Counted from the stretch's first letter, positions 33,512-45,561 are shown. The stretch is 64,000 nt of DNA from Amborella trichopoda (GCF_000471905.2 NW_006494943.1:6232498-6296497), one strand, 5' to 3'. Made by a program: numbers and translations. Notes: generated by a model not told the origin, from the sequence alone.

Positions 33512-34148
33512 TAATTTCCTCCTAGTATGATCGATTAGATAATCAAAATAAATTTCTCTTAATATTTCAAATTGAATTGATCACAAGAATATCAAATATG
33601 GATCCAATTAGTGATCACGATTCTGAAAAATAGTTACAGGCAGCACGTCTTCTTTGTGATCAATTAAATGATCATAAAATATTTATTAACCTGAATAACT
33701 TTCAATATCATAAATATGATTAAGATAATGTGAACAAAATTTCTATCACATGATCAATAATATTTTACCTTGAAAATTTGATCAAGAGATTAATCTAATT
33801 AAGACAATACTGTTGTTGTAAAACCATCATCAACTAACCACAAATTGCTCTCTAAATAATCAAATACATGATCATATGTTCAGTTGGAATAAATCTCTAG
33901 TGATTTCTGATCAGAAATCACAATATGCTAGTATAAAAAGATCACCATATAATATTCACATTTATTCATTCATAACTTACAATCCCTAAATATGATGATC
34001 CAATTTTCTTGATCCAATCAATTTAAATCTCATATCCACGATCAATCGGATAGAAATCAAATTAAAGATTAAATCGATAGTTATTGTAAAAAAAACAATT
34101 ATCAAATAGTGCTTTTCTTACGTGGACCGTACACAGAGAGAATAAAGC
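33512..34148. other. AT-rich DNA unusually dense in TGATCA/GATCA words
   Basis: No gene seen. About a dozen GATCA or GATCC words occur in ~600 bp, including GTGATCACGATT, CTGATCAGAAATC and AATGATCATAAA. Meaning unknown; possibly an old subterminal or simple repeat. Confidence 0.4.
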
Positions 34149-34551
34149 AGTTATTTAAAAATCGGTGACCTAGTCTGGAATCGGGCGATCTGGATTGGGA
34201 ATCACTATGACCGTCCTAGATTTGGTAAAAAACCAGGATTATGTCGATTCAGAATAATAGACTCGTCGAAACAACCATTTTCGACATTTCTTCAGCGTGT
34301 CTGACCAATTCTTCACCGAATCCGACTGATTCTTCACTGAGTCAAGCATGAAAAAAACGATAAACAATTTTTTCTTAAAATTTGGGATAAAAAGTACCGA
34401 TTCCTCTAGTTCAACACGGGTATGGGTGTGATCCAAGGTTCAAAAAATCGGTGATCCGATCTATAATCGGGCGATCTAGATCGAGAATCAGCTAGATAGT
34501 CCCGGATACTCTAATAAAACGGGATCCAGCGTGTCTCTACATTCGCCGAGT

Positions 34552-34978
34552 CTATGTAACAAGCACTTTTTTGCAAAGTCTTTTTAAAACTAAGGACAAC
34601 CAATAAACTATGTAACAAGCGCATTTTTTAAAAGTCTTTGAAAAACCAAGGACAACCAATAAACTATGAATCACCGAGTCTATGTAACAAGGGCATTTTT
34701 TAAAAGTCTTTTTAAAACCAAGGATAGACAATAAACTTCGAAGGACATTTTTGAAAAGTCTTTTTAAAACCAAGGACAACCAATAAACTATGTAACAAGC
34801 GCAATTTTGAAAAGTCTTTTTAAAACCAAGGACAACCAATAAACTATCAATCGCCGAATCTATGTAACAAGGGCATTTTTTTAAAGTCCTTTAGAAACCA
34901 AGGACATACAATAAACTCCCAAGGACATTTTTGAAAAGTCTTTTTAAAATCAAGGACACACAATAAACTCATAACGCA
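34552..34978 (+). repeat. ~57-bp minisatellite (about 7 copies)
   Basis: Copies contain AAAAGTCTTTTTAAAACCAAGGACAACCAATAAACT preceded by ATGTAACAAGSGCATTTTT or by a shorter AAGGACATTTTTG variant. Some copies begin with CGCCGARTCTATGTAACAAG; those are about 128 and 178 bp apart, suggesting a higher-order arrangement of two to three units. Confidence 0.85.
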
Positions 34979-35151
34979 CAATGCACAATTTCTTAATCAA
35001 AAGGCCATGTGGCCCACCAACCAATGATCGGCTGCCCCACATGTATTAAACGTGCAATGTTTTATTGACTTAGTGTGGAGGCTTTATAGAGGAAAAAATC
35101 TGATTCTATTTTTCGAAGTGGGACTAATTAACCTTCATCTTTACATCTCAT

Positions 35152-35226
35152 TGTCTCTCTCGCCTTCTCTCCCTCTCTCTCGCCTTCACCTCTCTCTCTC
35201 TCTCTCACTCTCTCTCTCTCTCTCTA
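35152..35226 (+). repeat. (CT)n microsatellite
   Basis: Imperfect TCTCTC run with interruptions such as GCCTTC and CACC. Confidence 0.9.
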
Positions 35227-35553
35227 AACTCCTAGTTTATTAACAATCTCCCTCTCATGTATCTTATTTATAGTTATGTAATGTATTATTTTTTTTGTAT
35301 TATAGTTATGTAATGTATTATAGTTATGTAATATATTATTTTTTGTTATAGTTGTAAATAAGATTTTTTAACTTAGATAATATTATAAGACAAAATTTAA
35401 ATTTATTTTAATATGTATAGTAAAATAATTATAAAATATAAATTAATAACTCTAATTCCAATATATAATATTATAGCTAGTTAGTTGTTATAACTTTATA
35501 TGAGCATAATCAATATTTAATGTGATACTGATCAATAAGGGGCATTATTTTTT

Positions 35554-36345
35554 GGGAAATTTTCATACATGACGCTAATTCTCCATCTTATTTCATGGTA
35601 GATCATCTTTCCATTTTTCTTTCAAGCGGCGTAAGGAAACCCTAAGGATTTCACCGTTCCCGCTCATCTCTTATCTATGTTGTTTATTTACTTTTGACCG
35701 TTAAGATTAACCCCAACAAATCGTTTTATTCTATCTCAATCGAAAAGTCTTTTTAACCCTATTTTGTACCTTTTCAACCCCATCTCTCTCCTCTCTTTTC
35801 CCTTGTTTTCATTTTTACTGTTATGATCTCTCTCTCTACTACGGCAAGAGCTCTCTCTCTCTCTCCATTCACCATTGTAGCAGAGTTTGTTCACCTCTCA
35901 CCCTCTCACGGTAAGTTTCTCTCTCTAAATTTTATTGAGGGGACTTTAGATGGAGAGACCCGAATGCTTTACTCTTTTATATCAGCTGTAATGGCCGAGT
36001 TCCCTTTGAAAAGTTTCAAAAGAATGTGGAGAAAGGATGGTTAGGGCCTATGGGATTTACCCAAGAGCTTCATTTTTCAACCATGATTGTCTTCCCAATG
36101 CTCGCAAGTAATTCCATGGAGTTCCTAATACAAAGTACCATGTTCTTTTCTTTTTTGATGGAAATTGTGTCTTTGATTATGGAAATGGTGTTTTCTATCA
36201 GAAAACAATGGGATTTTAAGGATTTAAATTCATGGGTTTTAAGGTGGTTTGATATGGGTTCTAGACAAAAAGTGGTGGCTTTTTCAATAATGATTGATTT
36301 CTAAACTTTTATAGGTATTTTCCACACTCGTTGATTCATAATACA
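35554..36345 (+). repeat. MULE left terminal inverted repeat
   Basis: Pairs with 41477-42263. Parts of it (CTTTTCCCTTG...ACTGCGGTGATC and GTGGAGAAAGGATGGTTAGG) are repeated once more at 36360-36525, an internal duplication beside the arm. Confidence 0.85.
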
Positions 36346-36919
36346 ATCCATATTTCAAACCCAGCTCTCTCGTCTCTTTTCCCTTGTTTTTATTTTGACT
36401 GCGGTGATTTCTCTCTCTCTACTGCGGTGATCTTTCTCTCTCTAGTTTTCATTTTGAATGTGGAGAAAGGATGGTTAGGGCCTATGGGATTTACCCAAGA
36501 GTCTCATTTTTCAACCATGACTCTCTCTAATCTTGTGTTTCACTGCTCTCTAACCAACCTTTCCCTCTTTAACCCTAATTCCCAATTTTATCATTATATT
36601 AGAATATTTGGCGTTATGGTTTGGGATTTTCCTAAGTAGAAGGGATTTTGATTGTTTTTTCAAATCAACATCCTATTGTTAGTTGAAATAACAATGTATA
36701 ATTCTATTACATTATTTATTTTGAAGCCTCTTTGATGTTTTGAAATTTGAATATAATGTTAATATATGATTCCTCCTCATGAATAGCTTACATTTAGCAT
36801 TTAGATAAGCCACTACTTTGTATTTTCTTTTTTCTTTTTTTTATTGGTACCATTGTAAAAATTACATTATTGAAACAATTTTATTATTTTTGGTCCTATA
36901 TTCATAGGTTAGTTGAAAT

Positions 36920-39170
36920 ATGATGAACACAAGCAGTCGATTGTTCTTGTGTATCCATGGTGGTGAGCTTCGCTCTAGCTCAGATGGCAGCATAGAGTAT
37001 GTTGGTGGTAATTCAAGTGCATTATCTATTCACCAACACACAAAGTTGGAGGAGATAAAGGAACATGTAGCAACACGATTCTCCATACACTCATGTGCAA
37101 CGTCACTGAGTTATATTTTCCCAAGTAATAAGAAACACCTTATCACCTTAATTAGTGACAATGATTTAGAAACGATGCTACTTACACATGAAGACTCCAA
37201 TGAGCTCGAAATATATGTCTTTGATAGATGTGAACAAAGGAGTGATGCTCCTTTGGTAAACATTCACACAAGGTATGTTTATCATTTGTTTTATATTTAT
37301 ATCTATACATTATTAAGTTAGTCTAATAACCTTTTTGAATAGTAGCATTTTATTTCATTTGATATTTTAGGGGCAACGACGGCTTGAGGCTTCAGCCCTC
37401 CACTTCGAATTTTGAGAAAGGCAATAATTATCCAAATAATATGCCTCGCTTGCTCAACACATGGGAAAATCTATTAAGTGGCATTTGACAAGAATTTCCT
37501 AGTATATATGATTTTCGTTATGCTCTTAGCAAGTATGCGATGGCACACCACTTTGAATTTGTATACATAAAAAATGAGAACTATCGGATAAGGGCAAGAT
37601 GTAAGAGAAATAAATGGGAGATTTTAGCCTCTAAAGTTCGACAACGGAAAATGTTCAAAATCAAAACTTGGAAGGGAGAGCATTCATGTTGTGTGGGGGC
37701 AAGCATCAATGTCCATAAGATAGCATCACAACAATTTGTCGCCGACCTCATTAAAAGTAAGCTAAGTGGCACCCCAAGATACAAACCCAGAGAAATGATG
37801 AAGGATATAGCTCGAGATTATGGGATAGAGCTTTCATATCTTAAAGCATGGCAAGACAAGGAGACCACGATTAATGCATGGGTCCCAAAATGAGGCTTAC
37901 AATCGCCTCCCAGCATACATCGATCACCTTTTATAGACAAATCCTAAAAGCCATGTGGCACTTCAAAAATGGCCAGCTAATAAATTTCGACGAGTCTTTA
38001 TTTCCTTCGCTGCATCAATATATGGCTTTAAAAATGGGAATCACCTACTCATTTTCCTTGACGAAACACGCTTTAAAGCTTGGTTTCTTAGAACATTGCT
38101 TGTTGTCACTTCTATAGACTCTGAGGATGAGATGTTCCCAATTGCATATTCTATTGTTGTTGCAGAGGATTCTGACAATTGGTTTTGGTTTCTAGAAAAC
38201 TTGAAGAGTGCTATAGAAATGGAGCGATCAATCACATTTATGTCTGATAGACATATTGAGTTGGTTAACAACGCTCAAAAAGTGTTTCAAAATGCTGAGC
38301 ATACCTTTTGCAAGCACCATAGGCCAGAAATCTTAAGAAGGAAATGAAATATATTCCTAGTGATGTTAAAAAGGCTATTATATCAGCTTTTCAATGTACC
38401 ACACACACATTTAGGCGAGATGAATTCAACTAAAAAATGGGAGATATTCAAAGCCATTCCCAAGAGGCATATAGATGGGTAATAGAGTCATCATCAGAGC
38501 ATTGGGCTACTGCAATATTCAAGGGAATGCAGTATGGACATGTTACAACTAATGTAGCTGAATCCTTTAAGAATTGGATTCTTGAGGCTTGAAAACTCCT
38601 TATATTACAATGCATATATCAAATCAGGAGGCAAATAACTCAATTAATGACCGAGTACGTTTTGGAGTTTGAAAAGTAGACTACTATTCTCTCCCTCAAT
38701 GTGAGATTGGCAGCAAACATAAAGAGCTCTATTTCTATAAGTGTTATAAGGGTTTCAAGTGAGGAATTTGGAACAATTGGAGACCACAGGAGTTGCTCTG
38801 TGAATATAGTCACACGAGAGTGTGAGTGTCAGGCATAGCAGATCATGGGATTACCATACAAGCATGCATGTAAACCCCTATATGTGGCCAAAAGGGATTT
38901 GTATGAATATTGTGATGAGTACTTTCACAATTGTAAAGTATCGAGAGAAATATTCTAAACCAATTAGACTTGTCTTACTATTTGATATGTCATTGCATGG
39001 GGAGTCATTTTCAGATGAGCCAGATGTGCTACCACCACGGACAAAACGCTCTCCTGGTCATCCTAAGAAGAAACACATTCAGTCATAAGAGGTGGAAGTG
39101 AGACCTATTCGTTGTAGCAGGTGTGATCAGTCAGAACATAATAGGGCAAGTTGTAGGGTTGCTATTTAAT
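36920..39170 (+). pseudogene. MuDR-type (MULE) transposase, broken
   Basis: Would cut and paste MULE ends in the nucleus. The N-terminal domain (36920-37275) has LFLCIHGGELRSS, SIEYVGGNSSALSI and ITLISDNDLETML, as in plant MuDR proteins. An intron follows at about 37276-37370 (AAGGTATGTT to TTTTAGGGG). Next is the Mutator DNA-binding domain, QEFPSIYDFRYALSKYA, ENYRIRARCKRN and TWKGEHSCC (37490-37780), with TGA at 37486 where Gly is usual. After a frameshift near 37885 come EAYNRLPAYIDHLL and the DDE domain with LLIFLDETRFKAWF, SEDEMFPIAYSIV, DNWFWFLENLKSAI and ITFMSDRHIELV (37955-38347). Later pieces include ESSSEHWATAIFKGMQYG and TTNVAESFKNWI. A SWIM-like CECQA-stop-QIMGLPYKH (38820-38860) has Tyr for the third Cys. 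A CCHC knuckle CSRCDQSEHNRASC ends it (about 39113-39155). At least four stops; inactive. Confidence 0.88.
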
Positions 39171-40387
39171 AAGAGGTTAGTAAATTTTCCCTTTGTTATC
39201 TGCATTTACAATAGATTTGCTCTTGAGATGGCATTTAACCTTTTACGTACCCAAAAGTATTTAAAAACTATAGCCTTTTATTTGTATATATTTATACTCA
39301 AGTATTTTTATGTTAGTAAATATATACTTTAAAGGATTTCATTTATTCTCGCTTATGGATATCTCTTATTTGCTTCTATAGGTTTGGGTTTACTTGACCG
39401 GTCTTGTATCATCTATTGAGAAGTTAGATGAATTACATAACCAGGATCATGGGTTTAGAATCATATTGTACTGACATCAGTGTGGAGGCACCACAAATGC
39501 TTTTGTTTGTCAATATTTTGAGCTTCAATTCTCTACAATGTGAACTATCAGCTTTGATTTGTTAAGAGGAATGCCTATATGTGATTGTTTGTTATAGCAC
39601 TCGACTACCATCCAGATCGGCACATTATGATGTCAAAGCACAAATCGCCTTTTCAAAGCCTTTTAAAATTTACTATGGGAACGACAAACTCTGCAAATAT
39701 TGTCGAGGTACACCTTCTGCAATCAAACTTTAGGGGCGTGTTGGATCAACTCTACAAATTCAGAGAATAGGGGCTCATCATTCTTTCTAACTATACTCAT
39801 CAACCGCAACAATCGCATTTCCTTTTCTTTTTTACTAATAGTTGTGTCAGATTTTCTCCTCCCTCATTATTCATGTGATCACTGAACATATTGTTTTTTA
39901 ATGAGGAGAGCCCCTGAAAGTAATTGGTTTTTGTCTATGTAACGATCACTTTTGTAAATTATAATTTACTGTTTGAATATCATTGAATTCAATTCTGTGC
40001 TAATTTTGCCAATAAAAATGAAGAAGAATTCAATTATGTTTAAATAGTGTGTGCACACATATGTGTGCACGAGAGTGAAAGAGAGTTTACACAATATAAA
40101 AGGAAGTACAAAAACTCCACGTAAATTTATGATTGTAGTTACATCAATCGTCTTAAAATAAGTATCTCACAAATCTAAAATAGATTACAGATTAAGCTGA
40201 GAATCCAAATCTCTTTCAATGAGCTAAAGAAACCTCAAAATTTTATAAACCTTCAAAAGCCAAAGTCAATTCCTCATATCCAGCAATACCCATGATAAAA
40301 ATCAAAAGCTTTTCTAGGAAAGCAATATCAATACAGGGCTTAAGATGGGAAATGAAAGAGAAGGCTACTTATCTTTACTCAGCTAAG

Positions 40388-40870
40388 CTAATCATCCACC
40401 ATGTCATCTTCATCTTCATCTCCATTGAGTTCTTCCTCTCTTCTCAATTGGCTACAAACATTGCATTCCATTGTATTGGATGGTGTGCCTTGGGATGGGG
40501 GTAGAGGACCCATGGTTCCGCCACACTCTTTATTGGGGCAAGTACCTCATGAAGAAGTAAGCATGAGGAAACTCTTGGTCATCTTCTTTATTCTTTAAAG
40601 CCATTTCTTCATCTTCTTCCTCATCATCCTCCTTCCAAGTCTTTTCAACCATGCAACGATCACACTCGCATACAAACCCATAATCCTCAAAAAGCCTCTT
40701 TTGCATGTCTGCATATTTCCAATTCACAGGGAAAAATTAGGCAGATCACTTTCCCCTCTGCAATATCATGCAGAGCTCTGATGATAACATCAGTATTCCC
40801 ATGTCTTAGTTTATCAATGTAGTCAAACATGCAACACCAAGAGTAGAAAGCCATAATTCTAATGAAGAAA
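40388..40870 (-). pseudogene. Captured ASHR2/SMYD-like SET-domain gene fragment
   Basis: On the minus strand inside the MULE is the C-terminal part of a plant SET-domain methyltransferase of the ASHR2/SMYD type. It runs FDYIDKLRHGNTDVIIRALH, DIAEGKVICLIFP (the end of the SET domain, usually CLSYFPVNW), then VNWKYADMQKRLFEDYGF, VCECDRCMVEKTW (post-SET Cys cluster), a Glu/Asp run, EFPHAYFFMRY, and after a second frame change CPNKECGGTMGPLPP and MECNVCSQLRREEE to TAG at 40390-40388. Frame breaks near 40728 and at RY/CP (about 40543, looks like a 2-nt loss) show it is not functional. The N-terminal two thirds of the SET domain are absent. The family identity rests on the CECDRC post-SET and EDYGF motifs. 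Inferred: acquired by the MULE from a host gene, opposite to the transposase. Confidence 0.8.
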
Positions 40871-41476
40871 CTGTTATTTGTTCTGAAATATAATTTTTTG
40901 TTGGATCACTTGTTTTGAAAAAATATCAATTGTATTGAAATGCCACACTCTTATTCAGATTTTTTTAAAATATTGACGAGAAGCCCCGAGAATTGATTCA
41001 CATAGTCTAGTTGACTATCAACTCAATATTACGAAAACCCACTATTAGAAGAAGAAGATAAATAATAAATAATTAATAAACAAAAAATAAAAAGAAAACT
41101 GGCTCAACTATGATTGAACAAACTTGTGAGTTGTGACAAGAGCAACAAGACCCAATGGAAATTTGATGGAAAAAGACCCACATCTATTTTTAAGAAATCA
41201 AACAAAGAAGCCCAATACTTATTTTGAGATTGCACTAAATTTTTACTAGAAGATCACTAGTTAAGAATCCCAAATTTCGTTATGACAAACCCGATATGTA
41301 TTTTAAAGAGCAAATAAATTCTGATAAAACAATACCATATAATGACCAAAATCATCAATGTCATAAAAAACCATAAAATTTGTTTATGAACCTAGTTCCA
41401 TTCAACAAAAAAACACAATATCATATTAAAATCCCATTTGTTTTAGGCAAAAATACAGTTCTTAGGAAGAAAAATA

Positions 41477-42263
41477 GACTGTTCTGAATCAATGAGTGTG
41501 GGAAATGCCTATAAAAGTTTAGAAATCAATCATTATTGAAAAAGTCACCATTTTTTGGTTTAGAACCCAACTCAAACCACCTTAAAACCCCACAATTTTA
41601 AATCCTTAAAATCCAATTGTTTTCTGATTAAAACACCATTTCCATAATCAGAGACACAATTTCCATCAAAAAAGAAAAAAATAGGATGCTTTGTATTAGG
41701 AATTCCATGGAAATACCTACAAGCATTGGGAAGACAGACAGTTGAAAAATGAAGCTCTTGGGTAAATCCCATAGGCCCTAACCATCATTTCTCCACATTC
41801 TTTTTAAACTTTTCAGAGGGAACTCTGCCATTACAGCTGATACAAAATAGTAGAGTATTTGGGTCTCTCCATCTAAAGTCCCCTCTGTAAAATTTAGAGA
41901 GAGAAACTTACCATGAGAAGGTGAGAGGTGAGCAGACTCTACCACTGTGGTGAATGGAGAGAGAGAGCCCTTGCCGTAGTAAAGAGAGATCACCACAGTC
42001 AAAATGAAAACATGGGAAAAACGATGAGAGAGATGGGGTTGAAAGAGTGCAAAATAGGGTTAAAAAAACTTTTACATTGAGATGAAATAAAACGATTTGT
42101 TGGAGCTAATTTTTATAGTTAAAAGTGAATAAACGAGGGAGATAAAAGATGAGCGGGTATGGTGAAATTTTGAAAGATTTCCTTATGCTGTTTGAAAGGA
42201 AAATGAAATGAGGATCTAACATGAAATAAGATGGGGAATTAGGGTTCCGTATGAAATTTTTTC
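41477..42263 (-). repeat. MULE right terminal inverted repeat
   Basis: Inverted partner of 35554-36345, with blocks GTCTCTCCATCTAAAGTCCC and CCCATAGGCCCTAACCATCA. Confidence 0.85.
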
Positions 42264-42513
42264 TTTTTCTTTTTTATCATATAAAATAGATTTTTTTAAA
42301 AAAAAATAATCATTTTATACAAAAAATGAAAGTTATTAATACAATACTCATATTTTTTATTTGATTTCTAAAAAAATTATTTATAATAATTTTTACTAAT
42401 TCTTTTAAATTTTTTTAAAAATAAATCCGATCGATTCAATCGTTTTCGAATATGAAATACCGATTCTTGAATCGGGATTTTTGAGTGGCACTAGTCCGTC
42501 TTTTAAACTACCG

Positions 42514-42890
42514 ATTTATATGTGCGTGGCGTTGAGGAACACTATCCACTTTCCAATACAAAGTACGTATAAACCAACTAAACCTGGCCACGTGGCCAAC
42601 ACGTAGGGGCCCCAGTCCCTACCGCCTATTCAAACGGAATCATTTGATAGGGAACCCCGTTCACACGTAGAAGAAAGAAAGTCATAAATGGACAAACTTT
42701 TGTTTCTACATGAGCGTTATATTTGGCCTTTGTTATTGACCATTTTATTTTTGGCCGTCGTTATGGACCATCTAGTATTTACTAAAAAAACATAAGAAAT
42801 TGGGTGAAATGGAGGCTGGCACGCATTGACTGGCGTGTGAAGTGCTAAAGATTCCCACTCTATAAAAGCCTTTTTTGAAATAAGGAAAAT
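42514..42890. other. Intergenic DNA; nothing recognised
   Basis: Less AT-rich than its surroundings, with a short GGCCACGTGGCC palindrome at about 42588. No gene or RNA was recognised. Confidence 0.4.
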
Positions 42891-42892
42891 AG

Positions 42893-43275
42893 TTTTATAA
42901 GACTGCAGCTCTATCAAAATAAATAAAGGCTCATTTTAAAACTCCTTGAAAATAGTAATTTAAGTATTGAAAAACTTTTACATCGATCATCTTAGCTTCA
43001 ATATTATAGTTGTGAAAATAAATTAAAATTTTAACATTTAAAGATAGTGTATATTGTAATAAAATATCTAGATTATCCATTTCAACCTAAAAAATAAGCA
43101 TTCAAATATCTGCAAGACTTGTATATTTTTTGAGTTTTAAAATTTATTGTCGGAGTTGGAAATTGATTTTAAAGTTATCATGAAGATTTTCATTACCAAA
43201 AAAAGCTTTCCGATGAGGATTTGATTGAAGGCTTTATTTTGTTTTCATAAAGCCTAAGCCTACTCCATCCTTTAA
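42893..43275. mobile_element. MITE family A, diverged copy
   Basis: Ends TTTTATAAGACTGCAGCTC and CATAAAGCCTAAGCCTAC, with an inner ATATCTAGATTATCCATTTC and GTCGGAGTTGGAAATTG resembling the family. More decayed than the others. Confidence 0.4.
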
Positions 43276-43460
43276 ATAAATGCGACAAATATCCAACCCC
43301 CCCCCCTTAATTCTCTTACTAAAATTTACCCAAAAAGAGAAAAAAAAAAAGTTATCAACTAAAATGGCAGGATGACCCATTTCTTGATCTGATGCATGTG
43401 CCTGGTGCACCTAGAGCATAGACTGGTGCCCCAGTTGGACGGTTTAATATATATAAAAAT

Positions 43461-43834
43461 GGTGCGGTTTGTATAGCGTTGAAGCTTTAAATAATCAAAG
43501 TAAAACACACCTTCAAATAGTACCAAGAAGTATAATTTCAATGTTGTAAATCTTTGTGATAACCTTAAAATATATTTTCATCTCTAATTATAAAATTTAA
43601 AGCTTTAAAAATAGTGTCGATAGAGCAGATCTATGAAAATCTTGAAAATTAACGATCCAAATATGCATTACAAGATGTACTATTTCTGTAACTTCAAATC
43701 CATTTTTTTTCATGTCTATGCATCTTGAAGTCCAGATGATCAATTTGAGGATATTTGAGCTTTCTTCTAGTGAAAAATTTGAGGTGTGCTCTAATTTGAT
43801 TGTTTAGAGCTTCACACTTACATAAACTTTTTAC
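43461..43834 (+). mobile_element. MITE family A, copy 4 (374 bp)
   Basis: Begins GGTGCGGTTTGTATAGCG and ends CACTTACATAAACTTTTTAC. Shares GAGCAGATCTATGAAAATCTTG and CATCTTGAAGTCCAGATGATCAA with copies 1-3. Flanks are AT-rich and give no clear duplication. Confidence 0.65.
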
Positions 43835-45187
43835 ATATATCTGTGGTCACCTTAAAAAGAAAAAAAAAAAGAAAGCTAGTGACATTCTTTGAGAAGGTTT
43901 CTTATATAACTTTATAGCATTTCTCTCTCTTCGTACCCTTCTTCATATCAGGGTAGAGGAAGTTCTTCAGTCTAACGAACACCTATCAATCTAACATCGT
44001 TTTAGAGAGAAACCCACTCATGGCCAGGCAAAAAGACTAGGAATTAGGGACCTGCACAAATGAGAGAGGGTTTGCCTCAAAGTTAGGAATTGATGGGGTG
44101 ATAGGACTAACATATCAAAATTCGGATTGGTAGGGCAGATCGTCACCCACATATCTGTGTCGGGCTACTAAATTGGTGATTTGGATCAGTTTTAGATGTA
44201 AAGAATGGTCTTATTCAATGTGGACAACCTCCTAGAGCATTTGCGCAACAAAAAGTTGATCGTTAATTGCCATGATTGAAATTATACATGATTTGTTTTC
44301 ATAATCCACTACCTAGCCCATACCTCAATGGTTATTTTACCCAACCCCAATCAGAAACCAAACTTAATCCACTTATAGTGTTCAACTCATCAGGCGAGTG
44401 ACTAGCCTAAGTAACTCAGGCTCGCCCCAAGTTGGATGTCCAACTTCGAGTTCTTAAAAAAATATAAAAGATTCAAAAGAAAAAAAAAGAAATTGATTTG
44501 TAAGATATATTTTTTTAAGCGTGTATATAATATTCCGGTAGGAGCATAATATTAAGAAGACCTGCTTCAAAGTATTTTTTGAATATTAAATTTTGTGAAC
44601 CACCAAAAAATCACTAAATGATTATAATCAAAAGAAAAAATTTAAATTTTTATTTTTTCTAACACAGATTTTACTCTTTAAAAATTGAAAGATCTCTATA
44701 TAATATTGAGACATTATTTATTTCAAGTGCATAAACGGTTCAATTAGGAATTTTTATTGAGGGCAATACATGGCTTGCGTCCCCGAATTCCTAAACTTAA
44801 TCCTTAATGGGCTTTTACCAAGGGAGTATAAGAACAACACAATCAAGCGGGAGCATAATATCATTTGGTGTTTTCTTTTTCCTCCTCCGTTTGGCGCAGC
44901 CCAAGACCGCCAGAGTGGGGACCACGCGAGGCCGTAGGTGAATATAGACCACAGAAAGTAAAAAACTTCGGCCAATCTTAAATTGACACGAACACTGGTG
45001 TACCCCAAGGCCCACACAATGCAACTGCGGCCGTAGTACAACGCTTTTATCCTCAAGTGACGGGACGGTCACTAACCCTGTTTCTCTTATGGGGTGGTTA
45101 AGGGCATTTTTGGCATTACAAAAGAGGTAATGGAGGGTTATGCTGCATGTCGATGTTTTTTTTTTTTTGTAATTTCTTTTCCTTTTT
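43835..45187. other. Intergenic DNA upstream of the peroxidase gene
   Basis: No gene was recognised. 44750-45110 is richer in GC and open on the minus strand in two frames (100 and 131 codons), but neither resembles a known protein. They may be chance or part of an unidentified element. Confidence 0.35.
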
Positions 45188-45561
45188 GGGAAAAGTTTAT
45201 ATAGAGCCAAGGCTCAATCAAATTTGAGCTTATTTCAAAAAGTTTTTTTTAGAAGATGTTGTTTTTATGCCCAAATATTCTCCAATTCATCGTATCGATA
45301 TCAATGCATGGACATGAGAAAAAATGGATTTCAAATTTTAAAAATTGTGTATTTTGTAATGCATTTTTGGACCGTCAATTTTTAAGACTTTCAAATTTTC
45401 ATAGATCTATTGATCTATACTATTTTTGAAACTTTAAAATTTATAAATAAATATCAAAATATATTTTAAAAATGTCACAAATATTTTCAATATTAAAACT
45501 ATATCTTTCGATACTATTTAAAAGTAGGCTCTAATTTGATAGTTCTAAACAAACCACGCCC
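45188..45561 (-). mobile_element. MITE family A, inverted copy (374 bp)
   Basis: Starts GGGAAAAGTTTATATAGAGCC and ends CAAACCACGCCC, the reverse of GGGCGTGGTTTG. It lies about 180 bp upstream of the likely peroxidase promoter. T-rich flanks hide any target duplication. Confidence 0.65.

Larger units (their letters stand above)
35554..42263 (+). mobile_element. MULE transposon with ~790-bp terminal inverted repeats (6.7 kb)
   Basis: 35554-36345 and 41477-42263 are inverted copies, about 85-90% alike by eye. The left starts GGGAAATTTTCATACATGAC and the right ends GGGTTCCGTATGAAATTTTTTC. Both arms contain TTAGGGCCTATGGGATTTAC and TGATGGAAATTGTGTCTCTGA-type blocks. Inside are a broken MuDR-type transposase on the plus strand and a captured SET-domain gene fragment on the minus strand. 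Flanks are T-rich, so the 9-bp duplication cannot be read with confidence. A 554-bp non-autonomous relative sits in the ascorbate peroxidase gene at 49197-49750. Confidence 0.85.
34149..42513. mobile_element. hAT-family shell interrupted by a MULE
   Basis: Two hAT-like left ends occur in the same orientation: CAGTTATTTAAAAATCGGTGACC (34149) and CAAGGTTCAAAAAATCGGTGATCC (34434), each followed by ATCGGGCGATCT. The DNA at 35270-35555 matches the interior of the hAT at 28664-30353 and breaks at the MULE. After the MULE (42264 onward) the same hAT sequence appears to resume, ending near TCTTTTAAACTACCG at 42513. No exact 8-bp duplication was found, so borders are approximate, and one of the two left ends belongs to another copy. 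Confidence 0.5.

Noticed and set aside
34552-34978. CRISPR-like array
   Set aside because: Regular repeats but no unique spacers, in plant DNA; it is a minisatellite.
35823-36044. A 73-codon protein inside the MULE left TIR
   Set aside because: The same reading appears inverted in the right TIR; treated as TIR sequence, no known protein recognised.
44754-45210. Two minus-strand frames of 100 and 131 codons
   Set aside because: Overlap each other, no recognisable motif, partly in a MITE; not supported as genes.
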